The notes beneath the pieces are model-generated. The model saw only the letters and a program-made list of their open reading frames with translations. It was not told where the DNA came from and did no database searches. A program made the translations under genes and the position numbers. Of a stretch of 64,000 nucleotides of DNA, positions 1 to 13,081 are shown piece by piece. The first letter of the stretch is position 1. Every line of letters starts with the position of its first letter. The stretch spans positions 467,316-531,315 of the forward strand of contig JAGQDM010000070.1 in NCBI GenBank assembly GCA_022749755.1, written 5' to 3'. This stretch comes from Azadirachta indica (lineage: Eukaryota > Streptophyta > Magnoliopsida > Sapindales > Meliaceae).

Positions 1-139
1 AAGGAATTCAGCTCTTATACAATCATCATACTGTAAAAACATTACACTTGCCCACCTCCATCAACCTAACTTAATTAGTTTGTATGTATAGATTTCAAAC
101 TTACTCGGGTTCACATGAATTAAGATTTGTAGACAGCTA

Positions 140-170
<31 letters not shown>

Positions 171-3055
171 GTTGGGGGTTAACCAAAAACATCATTATAT
201 CGATTAATATTAATACATTTAACTTTGTATTATAATTATTAATAATATTAAAATTAAAGATACATAGACCATGTATATAGTAATACTGCTTTAGATTATG
301 CTGTTGGCGCAAATTAATGATTAAGAGATAGCATTTCCGTAATCATATTCCAACAACGGATGCTACTGTTTATACGTCATTTATCACAATAATTAAAACA
401 ATCAAGTGCATGAAATTATTTTAAGTGCAATGAATCCGAGACCTTGCAACAGTACTTCTTCAATGGAGTCCAATTGTTAATATATAATATAAGGATCTAA
501 AATTTAAAAGGACTGTATATGTTAATTTAATTTATTTTAAATTCATATGCATCCATACGTGCGCAGACAACCTTGTACATTATTATTTTTTCAAAAAAAA
601 GTAATTGATTTATTACTTCATTTATCATCAATTATGTCATCATCATTTAACATATTTTTAATTGAATTAACGAGTGTCTAAAAAGAGAAAACAATTTCAA
701 ACGTCCAAAAGGTATTTGTCTTTGTGTAGAATGTGGAGACAAATATTCAACAAAGCATACACTTTCTGAATTTTATATTTATTAAAAATAATAATTTTCA
801 TTTAGCCGGACCCTGCCAACTTCCCACTTCTTCATCTTTCTTCCGAAAGCAACTCAACAACCAAACATTAATATGTTATGGAAGACACCGCGTAACTTTT
901 TGTAATAAAAGTTTAATATACATGATGCTTGTTATCATATAAAAATATGCATGATTTTTTTAGCATTTGCTTCGAAGTTTCTCCACCTTTCTAATTCACT
1001 TACTAAATATAATATTTCCATAATTAATTGATTAATTAATGTATATTTTCTTTTATATATATATATATATATATATACAGAGAGAGAGAGAGAGCAGATG
1101 TTTCTTAATACTAATCTTTTTGTTGTTTATGGTTTGCATGTTGACAAAATTCCATTTTGGCTTTGTCTACAATTATCGCAAACAAATCTCTAACCAATAA
1201 AATCGCCGTTTTATATGATATTAACAAGTTGAGAATAATTTAAAGTAAAATAAAATAAAAAATGTCTGAGAACATCCAGTAATTCAAGTTGTATATTTAT
1301 AATATTACAAAAAATAATTAAAAAAAAATCTAAATGGGTTTTCGTACAAAATGAACTTATAAATATTGATAACGAAACACAAAACCAGAAAAAATTCCAA
1401 AAGAAATAGGCTTGAAAAAGAGGTAAAGGGTCTCAGTGTGGACAAGTGACAATACATATGTTTCGTCTGATGCAAGGGGCAAGGCAATTGGACAATCAAC
1501 AAGTTGGCTATTAGCAGCCGTACACGTGTTATTCTAAGCCCAATAACGCGAATCTTGTCAGGCACAGTTGCAGCGCAGCGAAACCGCGGCTAACAAGAAA
1601 ACCGGGGGCTTTGTTATTTGTGATTGCATTATACGAACAGAAATTATAGAAATAAATAAAATTAAATTGGGTAAGCAAGTTTTTGTAAGTAAGCTAAGCT
1701 AAGCTAATAATGTTGTGTCTTAATAGAGACATATGATCTGAATATGTTTTTTATTTTTTTTTATTAGTTCAAAGCAAGAGATTCTGTAATGAAAATTAAG
1801 TTAATTGAATATTAAAAATGTTAATTTTAAAAAAGAAAAAAACAGTTGTTTTGGGCAACAAGTGGAGATGTCTTTTCTGAAATTTCTGTGGGTCGTTTTC
1901 GGGTGGAATGGATTTGTTTGGCTAAGAAAAGAAAATTAGAGAGCGTACATGTATAGATAGAATTTTGGATGTTTGAGCCAGATAAAATTTTGGACATGGA
2001 GCATTCATCATGTTGAATAATTGCTCGTCATATTAACCAAAGCAATCAGGCATTGTCTTTTATAAAAATTTTAACAAATAAACAATTTATCTTAAAAAAA
2101 AAAAAAGGAATAATAAAAACATGCAAAAATTTTTGATATTTTAAGTTTTTGCATTATATTTAATGCTTTATTTTTATTTTTCAAATACTCATCGCCTCAC
2201 ATTGGGCCATTCTGTCTTTTTTTTTTTTTTGGTCTTATTAGTTATGGCCCATTCTTTGCAGTTTCGATTGCTTGGAACATGGACCACCAACGTTCTGCTG
2301 GGCGTGGCCCGATATAATCAAATTTGAATCCGTGGCAGTAATATTAATTTGAATATTTTAATGGGTGGGGGTAATATTCACCACTTTATTAGTTTATTTT
2401 GTTTAATCAATTATGTTTCAACTGTGACCGTCAAATAATTTGTCATTTAATTTTCGCCACTTTCAAAATGATTCATTACTTATCGTCCAATCAATAAATA
2501 CTCTGCCAGTTTAAATAAAAATAATGCAATAAGCAACTGGATGTTAATATTTATTTTTTTTAGATAAAATTGTATTTATCCAAAGTTTTTTTAATTGATG
2601 AAATGTTATTATATACTAATTCCATCGGCAGATAAAAACACATATTGTTTGTACAAGATTTTATCTTTAACTCATATGAGTAACAAATATTAATCAGATT
2701 TAGTAAAGTTAAAAATTAGATTATAGTTGGATACAACTCTTCGATTCTAAAAAACTGAAAACTTCTAAAGAAGTTTGGAAATCTCAATGAAGATTTTGCA
2801 GGACAATTAAGTAACTTATTAAAAAAGTTAGAGAACTTTAGTGTGAGAAAAGATTAAAAATATTAATCAACGAGTTTACATGTGATATTTAAAGTCCGAA
2901 TAGTAGCTTGTTTTCTATTCTCAAAATACACAAATAAAATATCTTAATAGAAAAATTAGAATTTAATCTTTAAAAATAAGCTCACATTTTATTTCTCTAC
3001 CCCAAAATAAATAAAAATATAATGCTTCTTCCCTTTTCCTCTACTACTATTTGTC
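1..3055. other. AT-rich intergenic region with microsatellites
   Basis: No open frame here looks like a gene: the short frames are low-complexity or have no recognisable family features. The stretch holds a TA tract at about 139-170, a TA tract running into an AG tract at about 1,053-1,095, and several poly-A and poly-T runs. A block at about 2,200-2,650 recurs in diverged form at about 4,740-5,190 and is listed separately. Nothing else is supported. Confidence 0.6.
2200..2650 (+). repeat. Diverged direct repeat X, copy 1
   Basis: This block matches 4,740-5,190 in order and orientation. Shared landmarks are a motif with GTGGG and ATATTCACC in a row, the run CACTTTCAAAATGA, and the following AAATTGT(A/G)TTTATC stretch. 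Many substitutions and small gaps separate the copies, so the duplication is old. It has no coding capacity that I can see. It may be a fragment of a dispersed repeat family rather than a local duplication. Confidence 0.6.
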
Positions 3056-3063
3056 CAAAATAT

Positions 3064-3471
3064 TAGAGGTGGCAAATTTCAGTCCAAATTGGGTGGTTAT
3101 AAAATCGAATCAAAATAAAAAATTTCAGGTTTTTTATTTTTTGGATTATACTAGATCAAATATATAGAGTAAATAGATTAGAATTAAATTAATCGGTTCA
3201 ATTTTTTATTCGGTCCAATTTTTAAGTTTAAAAAGTATCTTTTTAAAATTTTGAGAATTTTTTTTTAATAAAACAATGATGTTATACAAAAATATTATTT
3301 TAGACTAAAAAAATAAAAAAATTTGGTCTGGTATATGTTTTTGGACCAAAATTGGAACTAGATTAAAAATTTTAGGTTTTTATATTTAAGAACCGAAATC
3401 GAGCTGAATTATGTGAAAAATTAGACCAAACTTATCAGTTCCGATCCAATCTGTTTATCTGCCCATCTCTA
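3064..3471. mobile_element. hAT-like MITE (408 bp)
   Basis: The left end reads TAGAGGTGGCA and the right end, on the opposite strand, reads TAGAGATGGGCA. Together they form imperfect terminal inverted repeats of the TAGxGGTGGCA type usual for hAT elements. The flanks are an 8-bp near-duplication, CAAAATAT at 3,056-3,063 and CAAAATAC at 3,472-3,479, which is the hAT target-site length. The interior is AT-rich with CGGTCCAA/CCGATCC-like inverted motifs and no open frame, so it is non-autonomous. Confidence 0.65.
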
Positions 3472-4369
3472 CAAAATACCATTTTTTTTCCCCTAATTTT
3501 GCTCTACTATCTATTTTTTATTGAAGGGTTTGCTTACATTTCTTCTGAATATTAGAGGAGTATATATGTTACCCAATGACCAAAGTAAAATTTAGCATAT
3601 TTGGTGACATAATATTTGATGAATCAAGCAGATAGATTACAAAATATCTATCTCTTCTCTCTATAGATAATAAGTGTCCTCATTTGACTGAGGCTGTACT
3701 TTCCTTAAACCTTTTGGAGAGTCTTGATGATACTTTAAAATGTTCTCTTAGTGGCTCTTTTGCTGCGTTTCATTCATTATTTATCATTTGTTCCGTTCAA
3801 ATACATGACATACCTCCTCTATTCTAGGGAGTGGGGTCTAATTCTGTTATTCATCTAATCTCTTTAACTAAAATGTCCCTAATTCCTTTTCATATTATTT
3901 TACTCACTTATTAGACTTTTCCTTAAATTGGGCTCATATCCTTCGAGATTATAGATTTCTTTTTAAAACTGATATTATTGCTTATAAGAATTTAGAGGAA
4001 AAGATTTTGAAGTTGTAAGATTTAACATATTATATTAATTAGTTATGATAGTTTTAAAATTACGTATTAAAATTTTCAATAATTAAAAAATAACTATTAT
4101 ACTCTTTCTAACAATAATTAACTAAAAAATATATTTTTAAACTCTTAACTAATAATTTATATAGTACAAATAGTAAATATTTATTTTTTTAATATATTGA
4201 TAATAAAATATTTATTAGCATGTTATAACAAAAAGTATAAATTTATTTATTTTATAAAAATGTATTTATAATAAAATATTAATTATATATTATAAGTTAA
4301 CTAAAATAAAGTATAAATAAATATTAATATACTTATTTTACTAAATATCTATTATTTTCACCGAATTTT

Positions 4370-4700
4370 AAAGTCAATTCCATAATCCTTATTCCATCTC
4401 ATAACTGGACAACTGAGGCGTGAAAAAGGCCCACAAAAATCACAAGGCCGATTTAAGTTAGGCTGAAAACAAAGTCGACAAAAAAGAAGATTATTTATGA
4501 TTAGGTTAGAATAGGTCCCTAATATTTTATTATATTTTCTCAAATGATCAGGGCACAATTTGTCAATTAATTGATATTAATAAATTCCTAATAATTTGTG
4601 ATTTCTAAACTTCCCATATGGAATTTTGACCGTCATATATATATATATATATATATATACTAGGATAATACTCAAATTAAACGATATTTTGGTTATTCAA
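4370..4700 (+). repeat. Diverged direct repeat Y, copy 1
   Basis: This block is repeated at about 5,285-5,625 in the same orientation. Shared landmarks are AACTGGACAAC, AAAATCACAAGGCC, GGTCCCTAAT, TTTTCTCAAATGA, CCTAATAATTTG and GAATTTTGACCGT, in the same order. Repeat X copy 2 lies between the two Y copies, giving a Y-X-Y arrangement with another X about 2.5 kb upstream. Confidence 0.6.
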
Positions 4701-4739
4701 TAACCCAACTTAAATTAATACACATTGCCTAATATTGGG

Positions 4740-5190
4740 CCTCTCTAGTTTTAATCTTGTCACAAATGGGCCAAGAAATGGAGCCAGTTGACGGGAAAAG
4801 ATGCTAAATCAGTTCCCATTGTTTTGAACTGAACGATTTGCTGGGTGGGGCCCAATTTGGTATAATCAAATTAGAATTTGAATATTTTAGTGGGTGGTGG
4901 TGATATTCACCCCTATTCATTCCGTTTAACCAATGATGTTTCAAGTGGACTGAGTCAAATAATTTGCCATTTATTTAAAGTTATATATTTTCACCACTTT
5001 CAAAATGACTTATTAGTCAACTCATTATCCAATTAATATTTTGTCACTTTAAATGAAATCATTTGGAATAATAAACATTTAGATGGTAATATTTATTTAT
5101 TTATTTATTTATAAATAAAATTGTGTTTATCAAAAGTTTTAATAGACAACATGTTACTCTATCCAAATTGCATCCACTAACAAAAATCAA
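4740..5190 (+). repeat. Diverged direct repeat X, copy 2
   Basis: Second copy of the block at 2,200-2,650. It holds the same succession of landmarks, including GGGTGG followed by ATATTCACC and later CACTTTCAAAATGA. It is enclosed by the two Y repeats. Confidence 0.6.
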
Positions 5191-5284
5191 AATCATTATT
5201 AATACGAATTTATTTGTATAAATAAATAGATATATGATATAAGGTCTTTCACCTGAGTCTTGAGAGGAGATGAGGATGCCACGT

Positions 5285-5625
5285 TAGTCTGGTAGACTTT
5301 CAATTTCACAACCCAAAAGTCAATCCCATCATTCTTCAATTTCGCAACTGGACAACCAACCCAAGGGGTGAAAAGACCCATGAAAATCACAAGGCCCAGA
5401 AGAAAATTGACGAACTGGAAGATTATATTTGGTCCCTAATGTCTCTTATATTTTCTCAAATGACCACAAAATTTGTCCATTAACATTAATATCAAATAAT
5501 TTCCTAATAATTTGACATTTCAACTCTTCCCATCCCATTCCCACATTGAATTTTGACCGTTATATTAATACTAGGATACTCAAATTAAGTTAAAGGGTTG
5601 GTGTTTTGGATATTCAATAACAATC
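5285..5625 (+). repeat. Diverged direct repeat Y, copy 2
   Basis: Second copy of the block at 4,370-4,700, about 920 bp further on. The TA microsatellite present in copy 1 just after the GACCGT landmark is missing here. It may therefore have expanded in copy 1 after the duplication. Confidence 0.6.
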
Positions 5626-8354
5626 AATCGGAGACTTGTATATTTAATATAAAAAGACAAATTATGTCCTTGTTAGAAAAGTATTAAGGAAGGAGTACTT
5701 GGGTAATTGATCTATCTCAGCTGCAAATTTAGGAATAGGTCAACCTATATATGTTTCTTTATTATTTTCCTTGTTTGAATTTAATAGCCTTCTTTGCTCT
5801 CTCACTTTCTTTCCATCTCAATCATTTTCTTGTATTAATTGGATGGAAAACGCTGAAAGCAAGCAACATGTTTTACTTTAAAATATATATATGTGTGTGT
5901 TATTTTTCAGGAAATGCAAAATTAATGGATTGATTTTGAATCACCAACAATGTGTAAAATGCTAATTACACGACAGAATGGTGCTTTTAATTAACTGAAC
6001 GCATGAGATAATTATCAAAAATATTTTTCATGAAAGCACTTACACTATATATATATATATATATATATTACCAAATTGATGAAGCCGCAGTCCCAAAATT
6101 ACAGAATATATAATCTCTCTTAATTCAGATTTTATTATTCAAATTCATGCGACATCGCTGCCTCACAAGCATTAATTTCTTCAAGAATAAGGTAGAGATT
6201 TGATTTATCTATGGGAAATGGAAATTAAGATACATTAGTTATTTAGAAAAAAAAAAAAAGAAAAAAATCAGAGACACGTGATTGCACAATTTAATAAACT
6301 GAGGCTGATGCACGAAGAGAATTAATTATAAATGAAAAATTCTTATATTAAGTGTTGTTTTTCGAGATAAAAGTGGGACACTTTCTAATTATTTATTTAT
6401 AAATTTTGGTTTGGAAATTGGAATATTATTTTTCATAGCATTTTTATGTCTGTTAAGACTAAAACTATGTTGTATTGTATTACTTTGTTTTGTTTTCTAA
6501 AATCCCAGTCAGTGACGGTTGGAAGAAACTATTGTTTGATATATATATATATCTATAGTTTATTAATTAACAAGTCAAATGTTTTGTTCTCATCCATTAA
6601 AGTGAAAATTAATGAAACGTTTACTAACAATAATTGATAATTGATATATATTATCAGCATACAGGGATGAAACACATAAATAAATATAATTAGAAATGTT
6701 AAATTAAGATATATCATCATCATCATAAGAAAAGACATGCCAACTTTCAAGATCTATTTTTGTATATGAATATTCCGTTTGAACAGACCCTAACATAAAA
6801 ATAATTATATATAAATATTATTGACAGGTAAACATTTAGACCTCAACAAAGTTGGTATATGTATGTTTACATATATAATTTGGGTATAATATATAATACG
6901 CTGTTGTTTGATTGTGCTGAATTTCTAGGAATTCCATCATCTAGAGGAAAAAGACTGTCACAGCCGGCTCTATGTAAATTAATTAAATTAATATTTACAA
7001 ATTAAGCTGAAGCTTTCTTGAATTAATACAAGGGAAGAAATGGGAGTTGATAATTAACTTCAAACTTAGATTATATATATTCCCCTTGCATCTCTGTTCT
7101 CTAGTCATTTTTAAACTTTCAATCCCCACTCTTAATTAAGTAGTCTACTAGTTCATTAATTTTAAGTTAATTTGGTTTAGTAGTACTAACGCTAAAATTA
7201 CCTAAGTACTTTTCAAGATACTAGGGGTGATCTGATGAGCTAGCTACATATGTTTATCTACTAATTTTTATAATAATTAATGTTCTTCTTTGACATCATC
7301 AACAGAATAATATGATTGATCATGCGTAAACAAATATAATTAGAGATTACATATAGCAGCATATGTAGCTGTACCTCTTACCTTTTATCTTGTAATTAAA
7401 GGTCATATTTTGGAGTTCCAACATAAATTATAACATCACGACTAATTCTTAATTGATTTTTAGCTGAGTGAGCTTGAATTATATATATTATGATGATCAT
7501 TAATTGACTGACTGTGTGAATGCTATCCTAAAACAAAATTAATTGTTCATCAACTCTCGCTCAACATGTACAACAAATAACAAGAGCCCTACCCCATATA
7601 TTTCATCAACAATTAGAATTTAGAACTACAAACGTACCCCGAAAGCACAATCCCGAGTCAGCAAAAGCATGCCTTTGATTTTGTAATAATATTTTAGAGC
7701 TTGGCATGGAGGCTGCCGGAAGAATATACAAGGCAGTCTCGCACTAATTAATCATTAATTATATATTATGTATTTATAACATATATATATATATATAAAT
7801 ACATCCATTAATTATTCAAATTTGTAAAAGTTTTATTGTTAGATAAATAACATTGCATAAAACAAGCCAATTACAATTATAGCCAATTCCTTGATCCAAT
7901 CGAATTGACCCCGGTGCTGAAAGTTTATGCAGACAAAAAACCTAATGCATATACACATACATACTTAATTACATTATTAACCATCCTTTGTTAGTAACCA
8001 AACACCACCAATCGCAGCTTCTCAAACAGCTACGTGTCACCCACATGGTTGTCCTCCGTCAACTTAACATTTATCTCTCCGTAGAGTTTTGTACTCTTGT
8101 GGGTCCTCGTCTCTTCAAAAGTCAAACATCACGCCTAAAAACTCCTGACCCACGCGCCATCCTTTCCTTTCTCCGTTAATATAATAATGTTACCATATAT
8201 TTCAACAACTGGCACAATATCGCATCGGATCTCTACTACTACTTTTCTTTTACCATGTACTTTGCTCTCTTTTAGAGCAACAAGAAATCTTTAGAACTCA
8301 AATGATGATCTACTATCATCAACAAGAACGCAAAATATTCTACTTAATTAAGTG

Positions 8355-9590
8355 ATGACTGTTACAAAGCAGAATCCCGGTCCTCTATTTTACGGAGTTC
8401 TGATATACGATCATGGCAGCATCGTCAACTTTCTACTTCTCTTTTTCCTTGCCGTATTGCCGCATGCTACAGGACAAACCGGAGCAGCACCGCCGCCGCC
8501 GGAAGTTAATTCAGTTCTGGGGCCGAAATTTAATCCGACAATGGCCATAGTGATGGTGGTCTTGGTGAGCGCGTTTTTTCTCATGGGCTTCTTCTCCGTC
8601 TACATCCGCCGGTGCTCCGAAAGCCGATTCCCGCGAAACAACATCGACCCATACGGCGCTATTATCGGAGGAGCCAACCGCCGCCCGAGGAGAGGCGTTC
8701 GTGGGCTCGACGACTCTGTTATCAGCACCTTCCCGACATTCCTTTACTCGGCGATCAAAGGGCTCAAAATCGGGAAGGGCTCTTTAGAATGCGCGGTTTG
8801 CTTAAACGAGTTTGAAGACGAGGAAACGCTGCGTTTGATACCAAAGTGTAGCCACGTGTTTCACACTAACTGCATCGACGCTTGGTTGGCTTCTCATAAC
8901 ACGTGCCCGGTTTGCCGCGCAAATTTGGTGCCGCAACCCGGTGAAACCCCGTCGTGCTTTGTTGAAATATTTAACGAGCCGGATAGTAATAGCGAAGCCG
9001 GCGAACCTGAACAGAGCCCCGGAAGTAGTGAAGAAATTTCTCAAGTTGAGCAGAGGAGAGATGTAGAATCTCTGGACGTGAATCTGATCAATCAGCAGAA
9101 TAGGCCGCCGCGATCGAAATCAACAGGGTGGCGACTGAACGGTTTGTTTCCCCGATCACACTCGACCGGCCACTCACTGGTTCAACCGCGTGAAGATTAT
9201 GAGAGGTTCACATTAAGATTACCGGAGGAGGTGCGAACTCAGTTAATGAATTCCTCTTTGAATAGGAGCAAGAGCTGCGCTTTTCCAAGAGTGAGGAGTT
9301 CAAGAAGGGGTTTTAGAAGTGGAAGCGGAGGAAGGAATTATCATTTCTACGAGCGGTTCGACAGACCATCCCGGTCCGGTCATTGGGGGCTTAGTTTGAC
9401 GCCGCCTTTTATTGCAAGAACTGTTTCAGTTCGAACTCCGAAACCGGTAGGCGAAGCTGTTGACGTGACTTGTACTCCTTTAAAAAGATTTAAATCTTTT
9501 AAACTATTACCGTTTGATCATTTATCTACTGAAGATGACAGAAATGGTGAGCGTTCGTTTGATAGACTTCGACCAAATAATCAAGTTTAA
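8355..9590 (+). CDS. ATL: RING-H2 finger E3 ubiquitin ligase, ATL6/ATL31 type
   Basis: Single-exon gene of 411 residues, typical of the plant ATL family of membrane-bound E3 ligases. The N-terminus has a hydrophobic segment at about residues 24-36, likely a signal or first membrane segment, then a proline-rich stretch and a transmembrane helix at about 61-83. The family GLD motif is at 117-119. The RING-H2 domain spans about 146-187, with ligands C146, C149, C165, H167, H170, C173, C184 and C187 and the usual Pro after the seventh ligand. The long C-terminal half is rich in Ser and Arg and contains several RSKS/RSHS-like blocks, as in ATL6/ATL31, which act in carbon/nitrogen response and defence in Arabidopsis. 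That role is inferred from family membership. The start is the first ATG of the frame. All zinc ligands are present, so it should be active. Confidence 0.93.
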   Translation: MTVTKQNPGPLFYGVLIYDHGSIVNFLLLFFLAVLPHATGQTGAAPPPPEVNSVLGPKFNPTMAIVMVVLVSAFFLMGFFSVYIRRCSESRFPRNNIDPYGAIIGGANRRPRRGVRGLDDSVISTFPTFLYSAIKGLKIGKGSLECAVCLNEFEDEETLRLIPKCSHVFHTNCIDAWLASHNTCPVCRANLVPQPGETPSCFVEIFNEPDSNSEAGEPEQSPGSSEEISQVEQRRDVESLDVNLINQQNRPPRSKSTGWRLNGLFPRSHSTGHSLVQPREDYERFTLRLPEEVRTQLMNSSLNRSKSCAFPRVRSSRRGFRSGSGGRNYHFYERFDRPSRSGHWGLSLTPPFIARTVSVRTPKPVGEAVDVTCTPLKRFKSFKLLPFDHLSTEDDRNGERSFDRLRPNNQV

Positions 9591-12500
9591 ACCATAAAAA
9601 TCGGTTTTGGCTCTTGAGAATTTGACACTTTAAAATTTGTGTACATAATTTTATTGTACTTTTGTACAATTTTAAAAATTTATTTGTGATAGAAAAAGAT
9701 TGTTTCTGCTTTTGATAGAAATGGCCGAAGCTCTTGTTCTACAAGCTCAAAAAATAATAAGAAGAAGAAGGGATGTCATATAGTTTTGTGTATATATATG
9801 TATGTAACTATTCTTGTAGTTGTTATATAATTTTTTCCATTTAGTTGGATTGCAAACATTTTACTTAACATGTAAAGGTAGAAAAAAATCTAAGATACCA
9901 TTTCACATTAATTGTTATATTATTAATTTGGTTCTCTTGATAAAGAATATTAGGTTTTAAATAGTGAGTGGAAGCGGACAACAAAATTAGTGGAGTTGTC
10001 AAAGACAATTTGTTTCGGTTGAAAATTAGAACTTAATTTTTTCACATTTTGAGATGTTTTATGAGTTTATCAGTATCTTTTGGAATAGGAATTATTTTGT
10101 GTTTTCTTAAACTTTTCACATAGCTTTTTTCTTTACTTTTCTTTAGGGAAAACTTCCATGCAGTTGCCGTTTTCCAAAAGCTTTATATATATCTTTCATT
10201 TTATGCCCACAACGATGCATGTTTCTATGTTCTGCAATCAGGAGATGACTAATATATGTGTTATTGCCAGTAAACAGATTCTTTTTTCTTTTTAAGTTTA
10301 ATCTTAGTTTTAAAAAAATGAATTTTATGTTTTCTACATCTTCCACATCTCCTTTAAAATGCAACTTCATAGTTGTTGTTATTTTGTTTCTTGAAAAAAA
10401 TAGTAAACGACGGTCAATCTATATCATTTACACAAAACAAATTAAAGTAAAAATTACCATTTTTTTAATTTTTAATCCTGATTATTTTGTTATTTTATTA
10501 CCCCTACTTAGATCAAATCCCATAAATTAGATTAAAAAAATAGTTTTTCTTTTTTTTTTTACTTCTAATGTGGCTTAAAAAGAAAATAAAAGATTTATTT
10601 GTCGTTTTAATTAAAAGATGCGAGTTAAAAGTTTGGCGTCATTTCTTCCGTCTCTAATGTGTTGAAATATAAAAATTAATATATTTTGATAAAACTTTAT
10701 TATCATTCTTCCGCTAGATGAATTGATGGAGTTTTATCTTAGAAATTAAGAATATATTTACAAGTACGGACTTAGTGTTATGAAAGTTTTACAATCCCCA
10801 ATACTAGTTGATAAAGTTTAAAATTTTAAATTTTAGATTTTTTCACGCGTCCCATCTCGAGTTAGGATAAAAATATTTACCTTTCTTAACTTTAATAAAG
10901 TAACAAATTAAGATATGTATTGCTCATGTTTAACAATTTAGTTCCTAACCTAATCTTTAATCTTTTGGCCTTCCTAAAATATTTTCAAGGACTAGAATGT
11001 TAAAATCAAAACAAATATCTTCTAATTTGTTATTATTTCAAAGATCAAGGATGAAAATATCGTTAAGTATTAGTGACTAGCTAGTATTTACAGGTTACTA
11101 AACATCCGCGAACTTCCATTTGATAATTAGTGCTTTTATCTCACAATAAATGTGATTTAAAGTTATAATTGTCTCAATACCAAATATATTTTAAAGTGAA
11201 ATAAAAATAAAATGTTATGAATGTACGTAATAACATGTCGAACTGAATGTATGTATAAAAATTTTTTTGCAAAAGGTTTGGAGACCAAACTAAAATTTCC
11301 CTGAAAAAGAGTACGCTCAAGTTAACATATATTTATATATTTATATTAAGCCATGATGGAAATATTTTGTGATAAAATAGCCTCATTGGCAAAATTTTTG
11401 AAATAAGTAAATACACAAATTTATTGAAAGGGATCGACGTGGAAGCCCAAACAAAAAAAAAAAAAAACTTAATAAGATGGCTTGCGAGGTGGATGTCATT
11501 GTTATGCACATAAGTAAATAGGGCTTTGTTTGTTGTCACTGCTGGATTTCTATTGGGCCCTCAAAGCACATTCTTTTTAAGTTGCTCAGAAAACACTTCT
11601 TATTGTGTTTCAAAAAATGGGTTGATTTTAGCCCACAACTATGCGATAAAAAATCAAAATTATTCTTATACAAATTTCTTATGACACATTGTCACAAATT
11701 TGATGAGTGTGCGATGTTGGATATTTTATATGAATTTATAATAAATTATATTTTAATTTTTTATTTTATGTACTAGGACTTGTATTAAATATATTTTATT
11801 TAATTTTTTTCTACTTTAGTGATTTTGAGTTAAAAAATTAAATATGAAAATAATGTTATGTAAAAAATTAAAAATCATTTTATTTTATTTTAGACTCAAA
11901 TGAGATATAAATATAATGCATTAAAAATTCATTTTTAGAATGATTAATTGATTAAATAATACTAAAATAAAAAAAAAAAATAAAAACTTTTAAGAAGGGT
12001 ATGCATAGAAAGGAAATGAACGGACCACCTTAATTTGATTCGATTTATCTACATGTGTAAGATGAAGAAATTCTAGCTTCTTCTCCGACTTTCTTCAGAA
12101 GGAAGGCTGCTGGCTTCAAAAAGAAACACTGCTTGGACCATACGTGTTCGCGTTTGAATTAATATTCATCTAATTCCGTGTTGGAAATTACGTTGTTAAT
12201 GGCTTCTACGCGTTATATATATATATATATATGTTCAACTTTTAATTTTAATTAAAAAAAAAAGAAAAAATTAAATTAATTACATATCTTTGTCGAAGAT
12301 GAAACAAATAATTGAAAGTGGCCGGCTCAAAAATTTAATATGCACATGTCATATTTACCCTCAACATGCTAGGTCTTTAATTATATTAATTAATTTAATT
12401 ACATTATATTATAAAGGATGAACAATATGATAATTACGTCCCGGAAAATGAAAGCTCACCAACTTTCCTTAAACATTGCATCAAAGTCCTCGACCTCATC

Positions 12501-13081
12501 CTCTGCAATGGAAATACTTGATTGGATAATTTGAATTTAATAATTTGTTAAAGCAGTCAGTCCAAATATATTTCTTCTCCCCGTTCTCGATCGTGGAATT
12601 TTCCTTTTGCTGTTTTGCTTTTTCACAACATACTGTCACGTAAACAGATTATATCTTTAATTAATTAATTAATTAATTAAGAAATCATCACTCATAATTA
12701 TAATATATTGTTTATATTAATTAAAATTAACTCGATATATAGTTAAACTTAAATTTTAAATAATTTTAAATAAGTATTAATATTATCTGATTGCGGTAGA
12801 AAAAAGTCAATAATAAAACGCATTAGTTTAATCTAAATTTTACAAATTCTAAATGAAAGTGGTCTAAACGTTGACAATGGACTGCTTCAACCCTATACGA
12901 ATACGACATTATTGGCAATTACTTCATAGTTTACACGTTTACGTGGGTATATCTACAAACATAAGAAAATAAATAATAAGAAAAGGGTAATACAACATAC
13001 ACCGTCTTTTTTAAGCATCTGTGTCTACTCGTGTTTCTATAATTAGCTCGATTTATTCGTTCACAGATTTCCATTGAATTA
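9591..13081. other. Intergenic region between ATL and ANTH genes
   Basis: AT-rich and without a supportable gene. It holds poly-A/T runs, a TA tract near 12,216-12,231 and a TTAA repeat near 12,657-12,680. Short frames here (for example 10,143-10,530 on both strands and 11,333-11,776) are low-complexity. The first few hundred bases carry the ATL 3' UTR, with an AATAATAAG stretch near 9,752 that could serve polyadenylation. Confidence 0.5.

Larger units (their letters stand above)
3480..8354. other. Gene-free intergenic region upstream of the ATL gene
   Basis: I see no gene here. Short frames such as those near 4,358-4,558 and 5,199-5,390 lie inside diverged repeats and are not conserved between the copies. 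TA microsatellites occur at about 4,636-4,659 and 6,048-6,070. The last few hundred bases before 8,355 presumably hold the ATL promoter, and GTCA-type motifs occur around 8,100-8,125, but no element could be assigned with confidence. Confidence 0.5.
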
